DNA from: Gammaproteobacteria bacterium
GTDB taxonomy: Bacteria > Pseudomonadota > Gammaproteobacteria > Eutrophobiales > Eutrophobiaceae
Direction of reading: 5' to 3'
DNA length: 54,360 nucleotides
Assembly: GCA_021773235.1 (NCBI GenBank)
Contig: JAJFKL010000037.1
Span: forward strand, 1-54,360
The notes beneath the pieces were generated by a model. The model was not told the origin of the DNA. It did no database searches and was given only the letters and a program-made list of their open reading frames with translations. The position numbers and the translations under genes were made by a program. Positions 45,576 through 54,360 of the stretch are shown here, piece after piece. Positions within the stretch are counted from its first letter, which is position 1; each line of letters starts with the position of its first letter.

Positions 45576-46562
45576 TCACTCAATATCAACGAGCACCACC
45601 CCATAAAAACCAGCTTTTTCGATTCGTTTATGTGCGTCAGCAATATTTTCAAGCGGTTCACGATAAGCTATCCGATGTTGCAACATACCGCCGTCCAGAA
45701 ATTCGGTAATATCTTCGATAGCATCGTCCTTGGCCGACTCTGGCATGGCATAGACCAAGACCATGCGTATGCTCAGATCCATAAACAACATTCGCCTAAA
45801 AGGTAGTGTCGGTTCGGCTACTTGCATTGAGGCATAGGTTGCTATTGTTGCACCTGTGCTAGCGACATCAAGTAATGTGGACAAGTTGCCACCAAACTCT
45901 CCATCCACGATACGTTCTACACCTTTGCCCGCAGTCAGATCAGCTACCGTACTCAGCAATTCTTCACCCGCATGAGGACAAACAGCATCTGCACCAGCAG
46001 CATAGCAGTGCGATTCTGCCTCTGGGTTACTGGCAGTGGCTATGACAGTTGCACCTGCATATTTGGCCCATTGAATAGCATAGTGACCTACTCTTCCCGC
46101 ACCACCGGTGATTAAAATAACTTGACCGTCTACTGGTCCATCTGCAAATACACTGCGATGAGCAGTCATTGCCGGGATACCCATGCTGGCACCCACATCA
46201 AAACCAGCACTATCGGGGAGCCAAACTGCACGGCTAGAATCCACAGCAACATACTCGGCGGCAGTACCAAAACGCCGACCATACTGTGCCTGATAGACCC
46301 ACACTCGCTCACCAACTCTTGATGCAGGAACACCACGTCCAACTGCCTCAATAACGCCGGCGCCATCACTATGAGGAATAATAAACCCATCTTTTAATAG
46401 TTCAGGAAATCCCCCATCACGTTTTTTCACATCTGAAGGGTTTACCGCGGAACAATTCAGGCGGACCAGGACTTCACCATGCGCTGGCGCAGGTATATCA
46501 ACTTCAATAATCTCCAGCACCTTATCTGCTGGCCCCATAGTTTTAAAAACCGCTGCCTTCAT
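45576..46562 (-). CDS. NADPH:quinone-oxidoreductase-like MDR dehydrogenase
   Basis: The 328-residue medium-chain dehydrogenase/reductase has a GroES-like N-terminal half (MKAAVFKTMG, CSAVNPSDVKKRDG, PHSDGAGVIEAVG). The Rossmann half has the nucleotide motif ITGGAGRVGHYAIQWAKYAG near residue 152. It lacks the four structural-zinc cysteines of alcohol dehydrogenases, so it fits the zeta-crystallin/quinone reductase branch. It is the last gene of the carboxylase operon, 36 bp after the thiolase gene. It might reduce an enone or oxidise or reduce an intermediate; the substrate is unknown. Confidence 0.86.
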   Translation of the reverse strand: MKAAVFKTMGPADKVLEIIEVDIPAPAHGEVLVRLNCSAVNPSDVKKRDGGFPELLKDGFIIPHSDGAGVIEAVGRGVPASRVGERVWVYQAQYGRRFGTAAEYVAVDSSRAVWLPDSAGFDVGASMGIPAMTAHRSVFADGPVDGQVILITGGAGRVGHYAIQWAKYAGATVIATASNPEAESHCYAAGADAVCPHAGEELLSTVADLTAGKGVERIVDGEFGGNLSTLLDVASTGATIATYASMQVAEPTLPFRRMLFMDLSIRMVLVYAMPESAKDDAIEDITEFLDGGMLQHRIAYREPLENIADAHKRIEKAGFYGVVLVDIE

Positions 46563-46598
46563 TGAACACCCCTCATTAACTTAATATCCTGTTTAACC

Positions 46599-47864
46599 TT
46601 ACTGTATGCGACGCAAAACAGAAACACAGTTTGTCACACCTGAGCCGCCAATATTGACCGTCATTGCCAATTCCGGCTGTCCTTTTGCTGCCACACCGAT
46701 AGGTGAACCGGTTAGCTGTTTATAAGCCAACGCATGCATCGAAGCACCCGTTGCTCCAACGGGATGTCCTTTAGACTTAAGTCCACCAGAAAGATTGATT
46801 GGACAAGCTCCATCAACATCATACTTTCCTTCCATAAAATCATATCCTGCACGACCCGATTCAGACAATCCCATCGCTTCCGCACATAGCATTTGATTAA
46901 TAGTAAAACAATCGTGAACTTCAGCTAGATCCATATCTGACACCTTAACGCCTGCCTCGGTACAAGCTTGTTGTACAGCGTGCTTAGCAGCTTGTAGCTC
47001 ATGAAGAGTTTCCTTGCGTTCACTCATCATCATCCGTTGCGTCACATGGCCGATACCCGAAAGTTCAACAGCATTTTTAAAGTTCGCTTTCGCATTATCA
47101 GTTGAAGTAAGCACAACTGCAGCTGCCCCATCAGAGATTAATGAACAATCATGCAACCTTAACGGTGGCGCAATCAGCGGGTTACTGCCTTTACCCGAGT
47201 CAGGTAAATTAAGAATCGCCTCTGCAGTTACTAGTTGTTTTTTATCCGGCAAACTACCAGGGCCAAAATGGGCCATAGGATTCTGAATGCCATTGCGATA
47301 ATTCTGTGCAGCGATATGGGCAAACATAGTACGCAGTTCTTCGTCGCTCATACCATGTTTTGCTTGATAAGCATTTGCCAATTCACCAAACAATCCTGGG
47401 AACGTAACGCCCATAGAACCTTCATCTGGCCAGTAAGAACTACAGGCCAATGCATGTGTAACGCCTTTCGTGTCGAGCAAACTCATCTTCTCAACACCAA
47501 GAGCAAGAACATTTTTGAATCGTCCACTAGCAACAGCATAGGCTGCGTTATAAATAGCAAGAGAAGAAGTTGCGCATGCGCCTTCTGTCCTTGTTGTTGG
47601 TTTGTAAAGCAAACCCTGAGGGTCTATTTCTAGCGCCAATGGACCAACATGCTCCTGATTGACAAACAAAGACGGTGAACATGAACCTAACCATATAGCA
47701 TCTATATCTTTTGCTTCTAGACCAGCGTCGGCTATCGCACCTGCACCCGCTTCAACAATCAGTTCATAAAATGTTTTTAAATCTTCTACTTCGCCTGTTT
47801 CTCTATCACGTTTAACAAACGCACCAAACTGAGTATTGTGCGCACCAACTATACTAATATCCAT
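46599..47864 (-). CDS. SCP2-type thiolase
   Basis: The 421-residue thiolase-fold protein has nucleophile Cys97 in EGACATSS, the EVHDCFTINQM histidine/cysteine block and SGGLKSKGHPVGATG near the C-terminus. EVHDCF in place of NEAFA marks the SCP-x/SCP2-thiolase branch. Members of this branch cleave 3-oxoacyl-CoAs, often 2-methyl-branched ones. Genomic partners (CoA ligase 77 bp upstream, carboxylase subunits further upstream) imply thiolysis of the beta-keto acid CoA ester formed after carboxylation. Family members without proven thiolase activity exist, so the reaction is inferred. Confidence 0.88.
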   Translation of the reverse strand: MDISIVGAHNTQFGAFVKRDRETGEVEDLKTFYELIVEAGAGAIADAGLEAKDIDAIWLGSCSPSLFVNQEHVGPLALEIDPQGLLYKPTTRTEGACATSSLAIYNAAYAVASGRFKNVLALGVEKMSLLDTKGVTHALACSSYWPDEGSMGVTFPGLFGELANAYQAKHGMSDEELRTMFAHIAAQNYRNGIQNPMAHFGPGSLPDKKQLVTAEAILNLPDSGKGSNPLIAPPLRLHDCSLISDGAAAVVLTSTDNAKANFKNAVELSGIGHVTQRMMMSERKETLHELQAAKHAVQQACTEAGVKVSDMDLAEVHDCFTINQMLCAEAMGLSESGRAGYDFMEGKYDVDGACPINLSGGLKSKGHPVGATGASMHALAYKQLTGSPIGVAAKGQPELAMTVNIGGSGVTNCVSVLRRIQ

Positions 47865-47941
47865 CGAGCTATCCTCTCCACTTGAAATCGTGGATTAAAA
47901 ATGTGAAAAATAAAAAATAAAAAATTAACAAAAATTTGAAT

Positions 47942-49507
47942 TTATATTTTGCGACCAACCTTGTCCCAAAAATATTTACGGATTTCTTTTTTTAACACTT
48001 TACCTACAGGGCTACGTGGTAGTTCATCCCAAATTAATATTTCTTTAGGTGACTTAACACTGCCTAACTTCTGTTTACAAAGCGCAATGATTTCTTGTGT
48101 GTCTGGTTTAATATCAGGATCCTTTAATTCAACTACGGCAGTGACTTGTTCGCCCCATTTTTCATCAGGAATACCTATGACTGCGCAATCTTTAATTGCT
48201 GAGTGACCCCATATGAGTTGTTCAATCTCGCCGGGATAAACATTAAAACCACCAGATATGATCATGTCGCGTTTACGATCAACAATCGATAAATATCCAT
48301 CATTATCGAAGACACCAACATCGCCGGTTTTTTGCCACCCATCCACACGAATTTCATTTGTTGCATCTGGGTTATCGAAGTAACAACGCATTAACAAATC
48401 ACCTTTCACAGCAATCTCACCTTCTTCCCCTGCAGGAAGAATGTTTGCATCATCATCTAAAATCGCGAGTTCAATTTGTGGTGCAATTTTACCACAGGAA
48501 CGAATCTTGGAAAAATCACCTGTTGCAACCGCGTCAGCATGATCTTTAGCAGAAAGAAAGGTACAAACCATTGGTGACTCTGCCTGCCCATAAGTTTGAA
48601 CCATAACAGGACCAAAAATATCAATAGCCTCTTTAAGTTTTTCTACCGACATCGGTGCAGCGGCGTACCAAAAGTATCGCAAACTGGAATAATCATAATT
48701 TTTAACACCATCATGAGCTAACAGCATATAGATCGCCGTTGGCGGTAAAAACAAGTGTGTAACTTTATATTTTTCGATAATGGATAATAAAACGTCAGGC
48801 ACCATACCTTCCATTACAATGATATTTGCGCCTTGTAGCATAGGTGCAAATGATGCTACGCCAGCAGCATGTGTCATCGGCGCACTAACGAGATATGAGG
48901 AGGTAATATCGGGTTCTGGCATTAGCTCTATTTGAATAGACACCATAGACTGCCAGGTTAAATAACCCCACTCTGCTAGTTTGGAATCACCCGTGGTGCC
49001 ACCAGTAGAAAATAAACTAATTAACTCAGGGTCATCTCCCTTCACTAGTTCCTCTTCTTGTGCTTGATCAACTTTGTCGGTGAATGATTCTATATTTACC
49101 TTTGCTATTTCTTTACCTGTAAATGACAAGCAACAATCATCTTTATATTGATTCCCAAGTTCCGGGTTAGCAGCAAGGATGTTCGAATCAACAAAAAGTA
49201 GTCTTGCATCAGATTTTTTGAGTAACTTTAGATTTGCTTCAAGGGTATTTCGAACATTAAGAGGTAACCATATTGCGCCTAATTTAGAAATTGCAAAGAT
49301 ACAACAATAGGCTGCAACAGAATTTGGTGCATAGGTCGCAATGACATCCTGCTCTTTAACGCCCTTCTCTTTTAATTGCACAGCAATATATTGTGCAATA
49401 TTAAATACTTCTTGATAGCTCAGCGAAAGGTCATTATCGATATCGATAAACTTTGCATTGCCATTGATAAAAGCGGGGCTTCGTTCGAGAAATTCGATAA
49501 TGCGCAT
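47942..49507 (-). CDS. Acyl-CoA ligase (AMP-forming)
   Basis: The 521-residue adenylate-forming enzyme has a P-loop-like STGGTTGDSKLAEWG near residues 168-182; the usual SGTTGxPK is altered here to GGTTGDSK. It also has YGQAESP, the hinge VDRKRDMIISGGFNVYPGE and catalytic Lys in SPVGKVLKKEI. It is 30 bp downstream of the unknown 285-residue gene in the carboxylase operon. It would convert the carboxylation product (a beta-keto acid) or another acid to its CoA ester. The choice of acid cannot be read. Confidence 0.9.
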   Translation of the reverse strand: MRIIEFLERSPAFINGNAKFIDIDNDLSLSYQEVFNIAQYIAVQLKEKGVKEQDVIATYAPNSVAAYCCIFAISKLGAIWLPLNVRNTLEANLKLLKKSDARLLFVDSNILAANPELGNQYKDDCCLSFTGKEIAKVNIESFTDKVDQAQEEELVKGDDPELISLFSTGGTTGDSKLAEWGYLTWQSMVSIQIELMPEPDITSSYLVSAPMTHAAGVASFAPMLQGANIIVMEGMVPDVLLSIIEKYKVTHLFLPPTAIYMLLAHDGVKNYDYSSLRYFWYAAAPMSVEKLKEAIDIFGPVMVQTYGQAESPMVCTFLSAKDHADAVATGDFSKIRSCGKIAPQIELAILDDDANILPAGEEGEIAVKGDLLMRCYFDNPDATNEIRVDGWQKTGDVGVFDNDGYLSIVDRKRDMIISGGFNVYPGEIEQLIWGHSAIKDCAVIGIPDEKWGEQVTAVVELKDPDIKPDTQEIIALCKQKLGSVKSPKEILIWDELPRSPVGKVLKKEIRKYFWDKVGRKI

Positions 49508-49537
49508 GTTAACTCCCGAACAGAACTTGATTCGGTA

Positions 49538-50395
49538 TTAAGATCTTAGGCCTGAAAGTGTATCAAGAACTAACTCTGGTGTTGTATCTTCAGGTATCGT
49601 CAGATAATAAAAACCATTGTTTGCGGGAGAAACTGAGTCCTTCGCTTCCCATAATGATTTGGTAATATCTTTGCCATCAGAACTATCAGCCGCTGAACAA
49701 TCAGATGGAACGATAGAAAAATTAACATCATCCGGAGCACTAAAGCCATTATTTGAAAATGGCAGATGCATACCAACTGACCAACGATAATGTTTCGCCA
49801 CATTAAAAATGGGTTGATACCAAGACAATTCTTCTGCGCTACCAGGCATTGATTCTGGATCTTCTCGCAACAATACACCAGACAGGTCTACTTCACTAAA
49901 GTACCTTAGGTAGTCAGCAACATACATTGATGCAGTATCGATGTGAGCCTCTTCAGGTTCAACATCAACACCATTAGCTGCTTTATTAGCTTTGATGAGT
50001 ATAGATCGTGGTGAGGGCATCACTAATACTATAGGTACCGAACCACCATAATTATTACTTATAGCCGTCAGTACTTCTGCGAGTAATTCACGTGGTGCAT
50101 ACGCTTCTAACATTGCCTTAGCAGCAACAGTAATACGCTTTTTACCTGCCATCGATGGAATCGCTTCCTCATCTTCTAACATCCAATGATGAAACAGATC
50201 CCATATATCTATGACGACTACATCTGCATTTACTAAGCCATGCGCCTGTCCATAAAAAGACATATAAGACGCCGGGTTTGCCCATGGATTCTCTCCATCT
50301 GCCAATAATAATTTCTTGGTATAGGCATTAAAATCGATCCAGAGTTTAGGAGGTCCTTCTCCAGCAGAAACATATTTAACTAAATCTATCGCCAT
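49538..50395 (-). CDS. Unrecognised protein in the carboxylase operon
   Basis: The 285-residue soluble protein has no signal peptide or membrane segment. Features are a DVVVIDIWDLFHHWMLEDEE acidic/His cluster near residues 58-77, a hydrophobic SVPIVLVMPSPRS strand near 119-131 and a C-terminal SPANNGFYYLTIPEDTTPEL segment. It has one cysteine, so it is not the cysteine-rich zinc gamma subunit (AcxC) of acetone carboxylase. It starts 2 bp after the HyuB-like gene and is surely co-translated. By position it may be an accessory subunit analogous to Apc5 of acetophenone carboxylase, but I see no sequence proof. Confidence 0.75.
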   Translation of the reverse strand: MAIDLVKYVSAGEGPPKLWIDFNAYTKKLLLADGENPWANPASYMSFYGQAHGLVNADVVVIDIWDLFHHWMLEDEEAIPSMAGKKRITVAAKAMLEAYAPRELLAEVLTAISNNYGGSVPIVLVMPSPRSILIKANKAANGVDVEPEEAHIDTASMYVADYLRYFSEVDLSGVLLREDPESMPGSAEELSWYQPIFNVAKHYRWSVGMHLPFSNNGFSAPDDVNFSIVPSDCSAADSSDGKDITKSLWEAKDSVSPANNGFYYLTIPEDTTPELVLDTLSGLRS

Positions 50396-50397
50396 AC

Positions 50398-52677
50398 TTA
50401 CGTTCGTTTATCCTTAGCTTCTATACCAGAAGCTTTTCTAACTTCTTCAAGCTCTTCTTCGAGCTTTCTAATTTCCACATCTTTAGGATGTTCAAAGTAA
50501 ACCGCACCAGGGTTATTAGGATCACGTTTGTCATCATTACTGCCTGCATAGACAAAGCTCAAATCACTATTCCATGAACCATAGAAAGGAATGTCTTTTG
50601 GTGGCACATCCTTGACATGCTTCTTAACAAATTCAGCATAGGGTACGCCCTGTTTCTTACGCTGTTCTCTGTAAGCATCACGCAACTTTTTGGTTGCTTC
50701 TTCATCAACGACCAATGTCTCGTCATCAAATTCGACCTTATAAAGTTTCCTTACCCATTCACGTGTTGTTAATTTTTCTTCAATATCTTTAATTGCTAAA
50801 GCAGGATCTCTTTCCAGTGGGTCGCCATAGCCACCGCCAGAACCTTGAGAGATCATATACAATTCACCACGTTTTGAGATAGAGAAACCCATACCCATAT
50901 GATGCGACGTATAGTTTGCATCTTCATATGGCCGTTCATTCATCGTCTCTTCTATTGAATGTTTAAATTTATCTGGGTTTTTAAGCATCTCTTCATAAAC
51001 ATCGACACCTGTTACTTTACATAATGGGTATGCACCTGGTGCATAGCCACCAAACAAACCTGACAATGGCGGAACTTTTGATCCAACACAGGTGGTCATG
51101 AAACCCCACTGGTCACTATCTTTAGTTGCTACCATTTGTGTATAGCCCATACCACCGCGATATTTTCCTGGTGCTTGTGTGTTTGTTGTCATTTTTTTCG
51201 AGACTAACTGCAAGAAAGGCACATCTTCTTCGTTCATCTCTTGCTCACCGATGTCTGCCATGGATGCAAAAATAGGTGCCAAGGCATGCTCACCATCCAG
51301 ATCCATTCGAGCACCACCGCCCATACCATTTAAATCCGCACAAAGATTACCGAGCATCTCTCCATGTTGGCTTACGCCACCCCAAATGTAAGTACAGATC
51401 ATGTTGAACCAAGGCGCTAATACACGTGTGTATTTAACCGGCACACTGTATAGAAATTTCGCAGTCGCTTGTTGAGCGATAGTGAATGAAAGAAAGATCG
51501 ACATCAAACTCTGAGAGTTAGGCGCATCCACGCTTCCATCAACGATAGAATAAGGTGGTGTAATCACTTCAATTGGGGCAAAACCTGCCTGACCACGTGG
51601 TAAATCTGGCCAGATGTGATTTAAAAATGCCTGGGACATCATACCCTTGCAACCAGGTAATGCCGTATTGATTGCTCGATTTGTTATCTCGGGACTAGAC
51701 CCTCTGAGATCGAAAATCAAACGGTCACCCTTTTTGGTGAGGCTACAATTTAATTTTAATAATGCATTTTCACGTAGGGTACTGTCCATCGTACAGTAGG
51801 TACGCACGGTCATATCAGGCCATTCTTTAATACGACGACGTACTTCAGCCATAACGTTATCATTAGTACTACGCAGACATGCCGTTAATGCTTGAGGTCC
51901 GTCTGTTGCCAATACTTCCCTAATACGTTTTTCAAGACGCATACAAGCAAAAAGTTTTACCTTCATGTCTTCGTATTGCAGCTTTGGTTCACGTACCGAG
52001 TTCTGTAGAAATGTCAGAAGATCCCTTTTAAGCTCATAGTTCTCTACCACTCTGAACGGAGACATCTTCAAGCCTTCATCAAATGGACTTTCTGCCATTG
52101 ATGGCATACCACCCGGCTCAATTGCGCCGTTTTCACCTTCGTGTACCGTTGATGCCACCCAACAAACCAGTTCGCCTTCATGAAAGATAGGCATGATCAT
52201 ACTTTGATCAGTATTATGTACATTCCCATAACGTGAGTCATTGTGGATAAAGCCATCACCTTGTCTCAAACCAACTGTTGGTTCATTGATCCAGTTTTTA
52301 ATAATAAATTTTATTGGATGATGCACCAGTACCGAGAAGATAAGTACACCACCAGCACTACCGATGGTTAAATCACCCGAAGCAGAGTAGATACCGGTAA
52401 TTACGTCGCCCCATTTTGCACCTGGAGCAGCACCCATTTGTTCAAGCATTTCATAACTTTCGTCGCAAGCCGATTGCATACGATCACGTATCGAAGCCAT
52501 TTGGTGCGGATCAGTAAACTTCTTTACACTTTCGGCTTCGTAATCTGTAATTGGCATGATGTCATGCGATTTCATTATTTCCGGATCAGGTCCGAGGAAT
52601 AAAGTCGTTTCCTTAAGAAATTTTGCAACTAATTCCTGGTCTTCAAGAACAGCTTCTGCAGTAAGTTTATCGTTCAT
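50398..52677 (-). CDS. HyuB-like carboxylase subunit (acetone/acetophenone carboxylase alpha type)
   Basis: The 759-residue protein belongs to the hydantoinase B/oxoprolinase family. It has GFIHNDSRYGNVHNTDQSM and the WVASTVHEGENGAIEPGG segment, which parallel the metal-ligand regions of acetone carboxylase alpha subunits. It continues with LRGSSPEITNRAINTALPG, GGGARMDLDGEHALAP and the closing QGSGGGYGDPLERDPALA. The length exceeds HyuB (about 520-600) and matches AcxB-type proteins. A charged C-terminal tail follows. With HyuA 14 bp upstream it should form an ATP-dependent ketone carboxylase; hydantoinase or oxoprolinase is less likely given the neighbours. Confidence 0.85.
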   Translation of the reverse strand: MNDKLTAEAVLEDQELVAKFLKETTLFLGPDPEIMKSHDIMPITDYEAESVKKFTDPHQMASIRDRMQSACDESYEMLEQMGAAPGAKWGDVITGIYSASGDLTIGSAGGVLIFSVLVHHPIKFIIKNWINEPTVGLRQGDGFIHNDSRYGNVHNTDQSMIMPIFHEGELVCWVASTVHEGENGAIEPGGMPSMAESPFDEGLKMSPFRVVENYELKRDLLTFLQNSVREPKLQYEDMKVKLFACMRLEKRIREVLATDGPQALTACLRSTNDNVMAEVRRRIKEWPDMTVRTYCTMDSTLRENALLKLNCSLTKKGDRLIFDLRGSSPEITNRAINTALPGCKGMMSQAFLNHIWPDLPRGQAGFAPIEVITPPYSIVDGSVDAPNSQSLMSIFLSFTIAQQATAKFLYSVPVKYTRVLAPWFNMICTYIWGGVSQHGEMLGNLCADLNGMGGGARMDLDGEHALAPIFASMADIGEQEMNEEDVPFLQLVSKKMTTNTQAPGKYRGGMGYTQMVATKDSDQWGFMTTCVGSKVPPLSGLFGGYAPGAYPLCKVTGVDVYEEMLKNPDKFKHSIEETMNERPYEDANYTSHHMGMGFSISKRGELYMISQGSGGGYGDPLERDPALAIKDIEEKLTTREWVRKLYKVEFDDETLVVDEEATKKLRDAYREQRKKQGVPYAEFVKKHVKDVPPKDIPFYGSWNSDLSFVYAGSNDDKRDPNNPGAVYFEHPKDVEIRKLEEELEEVRKASGIEAKDKRT

Positions 52678-52691
52678 AGTCTATTACCCCG

Positions 52692-54360
52692 TTATTTCTT
52701 TGCTTCGTCGCGCAGGAACCATACGGCACCCTGCTCAGCAGACACATAAGTCCAACCTTTTTCGATAAGGTAGGTAGTCACATCAGATGCCACAATACCC
52801 GGACCCGCTATTTGAGTACCTGCAGGAATATCATCTTTATTCCATACCGGCGTATCTATCGCTTTACTTTCACCAACAAAATAACACTTACGTGTTGATG
52901 ACGGTTTCGGCGGCGCTTGTCGTTTATCTTCAGCGACTGGCTTAATATGTTTAAAGTGAACCGTATCATGCTCTACATAAGAAGCGACACGAATTGTATT
53001 GATACGAATGCCGGCCTCTGGTGCCTGACTACCTTCACCAAAACGCTTACCGTAATCAGTTGAAAACAGATCCAGGATATTCAAAACATCCAGTGCTGAT
53101 TCAACGCTATGTTTTGGTATAACAACGGTTGTTTGTACCAGTTGGTTACCGTAGCGCATATCAAGTTCAAGTGAATGCAGAATATCGCCTTCGTTTGCAC
53201 CCTGTCTTGATAGATCAGCTCTACCTCTTTCACTTAGCTCAGCGACTATGTCATTAAATCGCGGATAGTTATCAAACACATGGCGACTATTAGAATCGTA
53301 AAGCACCATAAACAATGATGATTCGTGGATATGCATCTGATGCATATTTCCCGCACCCACTGCAGAGAACACGGAGCTCATTGGTGTAGCTAAAATTTTA
53401 TTGATGTTCAAACGACCCGCGATACCACAACAATGTAACGGCCCATTACCACCATAGGCCAGCATAGTGAAGTCTTCAGGATCATAACCTCTGGCACGTA
53501 ACTCGGTGTTCACACCATTTGCCATATTGGCATCGACTTTTTCTTTGATCATCAAAGCAGCTTCGACCACTTCTACATCAAGGTCATCACACAGGTTTTC
53601 TTCAATCGCAAAATTAGAACGCTTTGGATTCAGTGGAATATCACCACCTGCATAATTTTCAGCATCAAGATAACCCAAGACCAGATCGGCATCGGTTACC
53701 GTTGGGCTCATGCCGCCACGGTCATAGCATGCTGGACCCGGATCAGAACCTGCACTCTTTGGTCCCACAGCAACAGTGTTGTACATACGGTCGTAAGACG
53801 CGATTGAACCACCTCCTGCACCCAATGTTACCAAGTGAACCATCGGTACAGAAACCATCCAACGATCAATTACCGGGTTGAAGTCATAATGTTTAATACC
53901 ACCCTCAACGACGATACCAATGTCGTAACTGGTACCACCCATATCAGTAGCAACAACGCTACCCAGATCGGCTTCTTTAGCTAAATGTTCAGAAGCACTG
54001 ATCCCTGAAACGGGTCCAGAATGAATTGTTTGCAATGCATCAGTAGAATTTAACTGTGCCATACCACCTGAGTTATGAATAACCAACATGGGTTTCTCAT
54101 AAGAGTGTGCGCGCAGGTTCTGTTCCAACTGCGTCATCGCGTGATACATAGTCGAATGTAAATAACCATCAACAACTGCTGAAGAGGCACGAACATATTC
54201 ACCTTTTCGTCCGGCAACTCGATGAGAAAGAATGACCGGAATAGCGCCTAGTAGATGCGAAGGATATTCTTCAAGAATAATCTCCTCCACACGTTTTTCA
54301 TTCATCGGATTCACCACTGAATTGACAAAGCAGATGACGATGACTTGAGCGCCGTTATTA
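52692..54360 (-). CDS. HyuA-like carboxylase subunit, N-terminus outside the window
   Basis: The frame stays open to the right edge, reading GAQVIVICFVNS before a GTG at 54317, and homology continues there, so the gene begins beyond the window. The visible part (about 555 residues) has the HyuA/ASKHA ATPase motifs: FVNSVVNPMNEKR, LVIHNSGGMAQL, SGPVSGI, VATDMGGTSYDIGIV with phosphate-loop residues, GAGGGSIA and YGGNGPLHCCGIA. In acetone and acetophenone carboxylases this subunit phosphorylates bicarbonate and the ketone. It is followed 14 bp later by the HyuB-like gene. About 150-180 residues are probably missing. Confidence 0.9.
   Translation of the reverse strand, partial: NNGAQVIVICFVNSVVNPMNEKRVEEIILEEYPSHLLGAIPVILSHRVAGRKGEYVRASSAVVDGYLHSTMYHAMTQLEQNLRAHSYEKPMLVIHNSGGMAQLNSTDALQTIHSGPVSGISASEHLAKEADLGSVVATDMGGTSYDIGIVVEGGIKHYDFNPVIDRWMVSVPMVHLVTLGAGGGSIASYDRMYNTVAVGPKSAGSDPGPACYDRGGMSPTVTDADLVLGYLDAENYAGGDIPLNPKRSNFAIEENLCDDLDVEVVEAALMIKEKVDANMANGVNTELRARGYDPEDFTMLAYGGNGPLHCCGIAGRLNINKILATPMSSVFSAVGAGNMHQMHIHESSLFMVLYDSNSRHVFDNYPRFNDIVAELSERGRADLSRQGANEGDILHSLELDMRYGNQLVQTTVVIPKHSVESALDVLNILDLFSTDYGKRFGEGSQAPEAGIRINTIRVASYVEHDTVHFKHIKPVAEDKRQAPPKPSSTRKCYFVGESKAIDTPVWNKDDIPAGTQIAGPGIVASDVTTYLIEKGWTYVSAEQGAVWFLRDEAKK

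Noticed and set aside
52692..54317. Treating the GTG at 54317 as the start of the HyuA-like gene
   Set aside because: The frame stays open and homologous to the window edge, so this is an internal codon of a longer gene.

Overview
The window looks like chromosomal DNA of an AT-rich gammaproteobacterium (about 40% G+C by eye). The ampD-ampE pair near nadC, ppsA with its DUF299 regulator, TonB-dependent transport and a FadR-family prp regulator all fit that group. mtdA and fchA indicate tetrahydrofolate-linked C1 metabolism. A hydrophobic-compound transport set and an acetone-carboxylase-like locus suggest a free-living or symbiotic user of C1 and short-chain or hydrophobic carbon. A marine lineage near Methylophaga/Cycloclasticus is one guess, not a demonstrated assignment. 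No rRNA, tRNA, CRISPR array, transposase or prophage was found.

Region 1 (1-7235) is a low-complexity, repeat-built surface or secreted protein locus. A 1697-residue protein carries calcium-binding thrombospondin-type-3 repeats, two SpvB/TcdB-like modules and a seven-fold 55-residue FG-GAP/VCBS repeat. A third SpvB module follows. It is broken by an 11-bp tandem duplication, runs off the left edge, and has its N-terminus encoded by an inverted-repeat element. A degenerate fourth SpvB start and a small secreted protein lie upstream.

Region 2 (7443-21464) is mostly housekeeping and accessory genes: ampE/ampD, egtC-egtB (ergothioneine type), an ankyrin protein, a retropepsin-like protease, an alanine/Na+ symporter, nadC, divergent fchA and mtdA, a Sel1-SPOR protein, two paralogous unknown proteins and a TonB-dependent receptor.

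Region 3 (21599-35841) is short-chain acyl metabolism: malonyl-CoA synthetase (matB), propionyl-CoA synthetase (prpE), PEP synthase and its kinase/phosphorylase regulator, prpC, prpB and a GntR/FCD regulator with two palindromic operators. Next come an AtoE-type fatty-acid transporter, a GST-like protein, a small secreted protein, a GFA-family protein and a two-subunit 3-oxoacid CoA-transferase.

Region 4 (36149-54360) is the most interesting. A DUF1302 / DUF1329 / YCF48-like / MMPL-RND transport set is divergent from a sigma-54-dependent AcoR/AcxR-like activator. The activator converges on a large operon encoding HyuA-like and HyuB-like (acetone/acetophenone-carboxylase-type) subunits, an unrecognised 285-residue protein, an acyl-CoA ligase, an SCP2-type thiolase and a quinone-oxidoreductase-like dehydrogenase. 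My inference is that a ketone is taken up, carboxylated to a beta-keto acid, activated with CoA and thiolysed. Propionyl-CoA, if produced, would enter the methylcitrate genes of region 3, and PEP synthase would supply gluconeogenesis.
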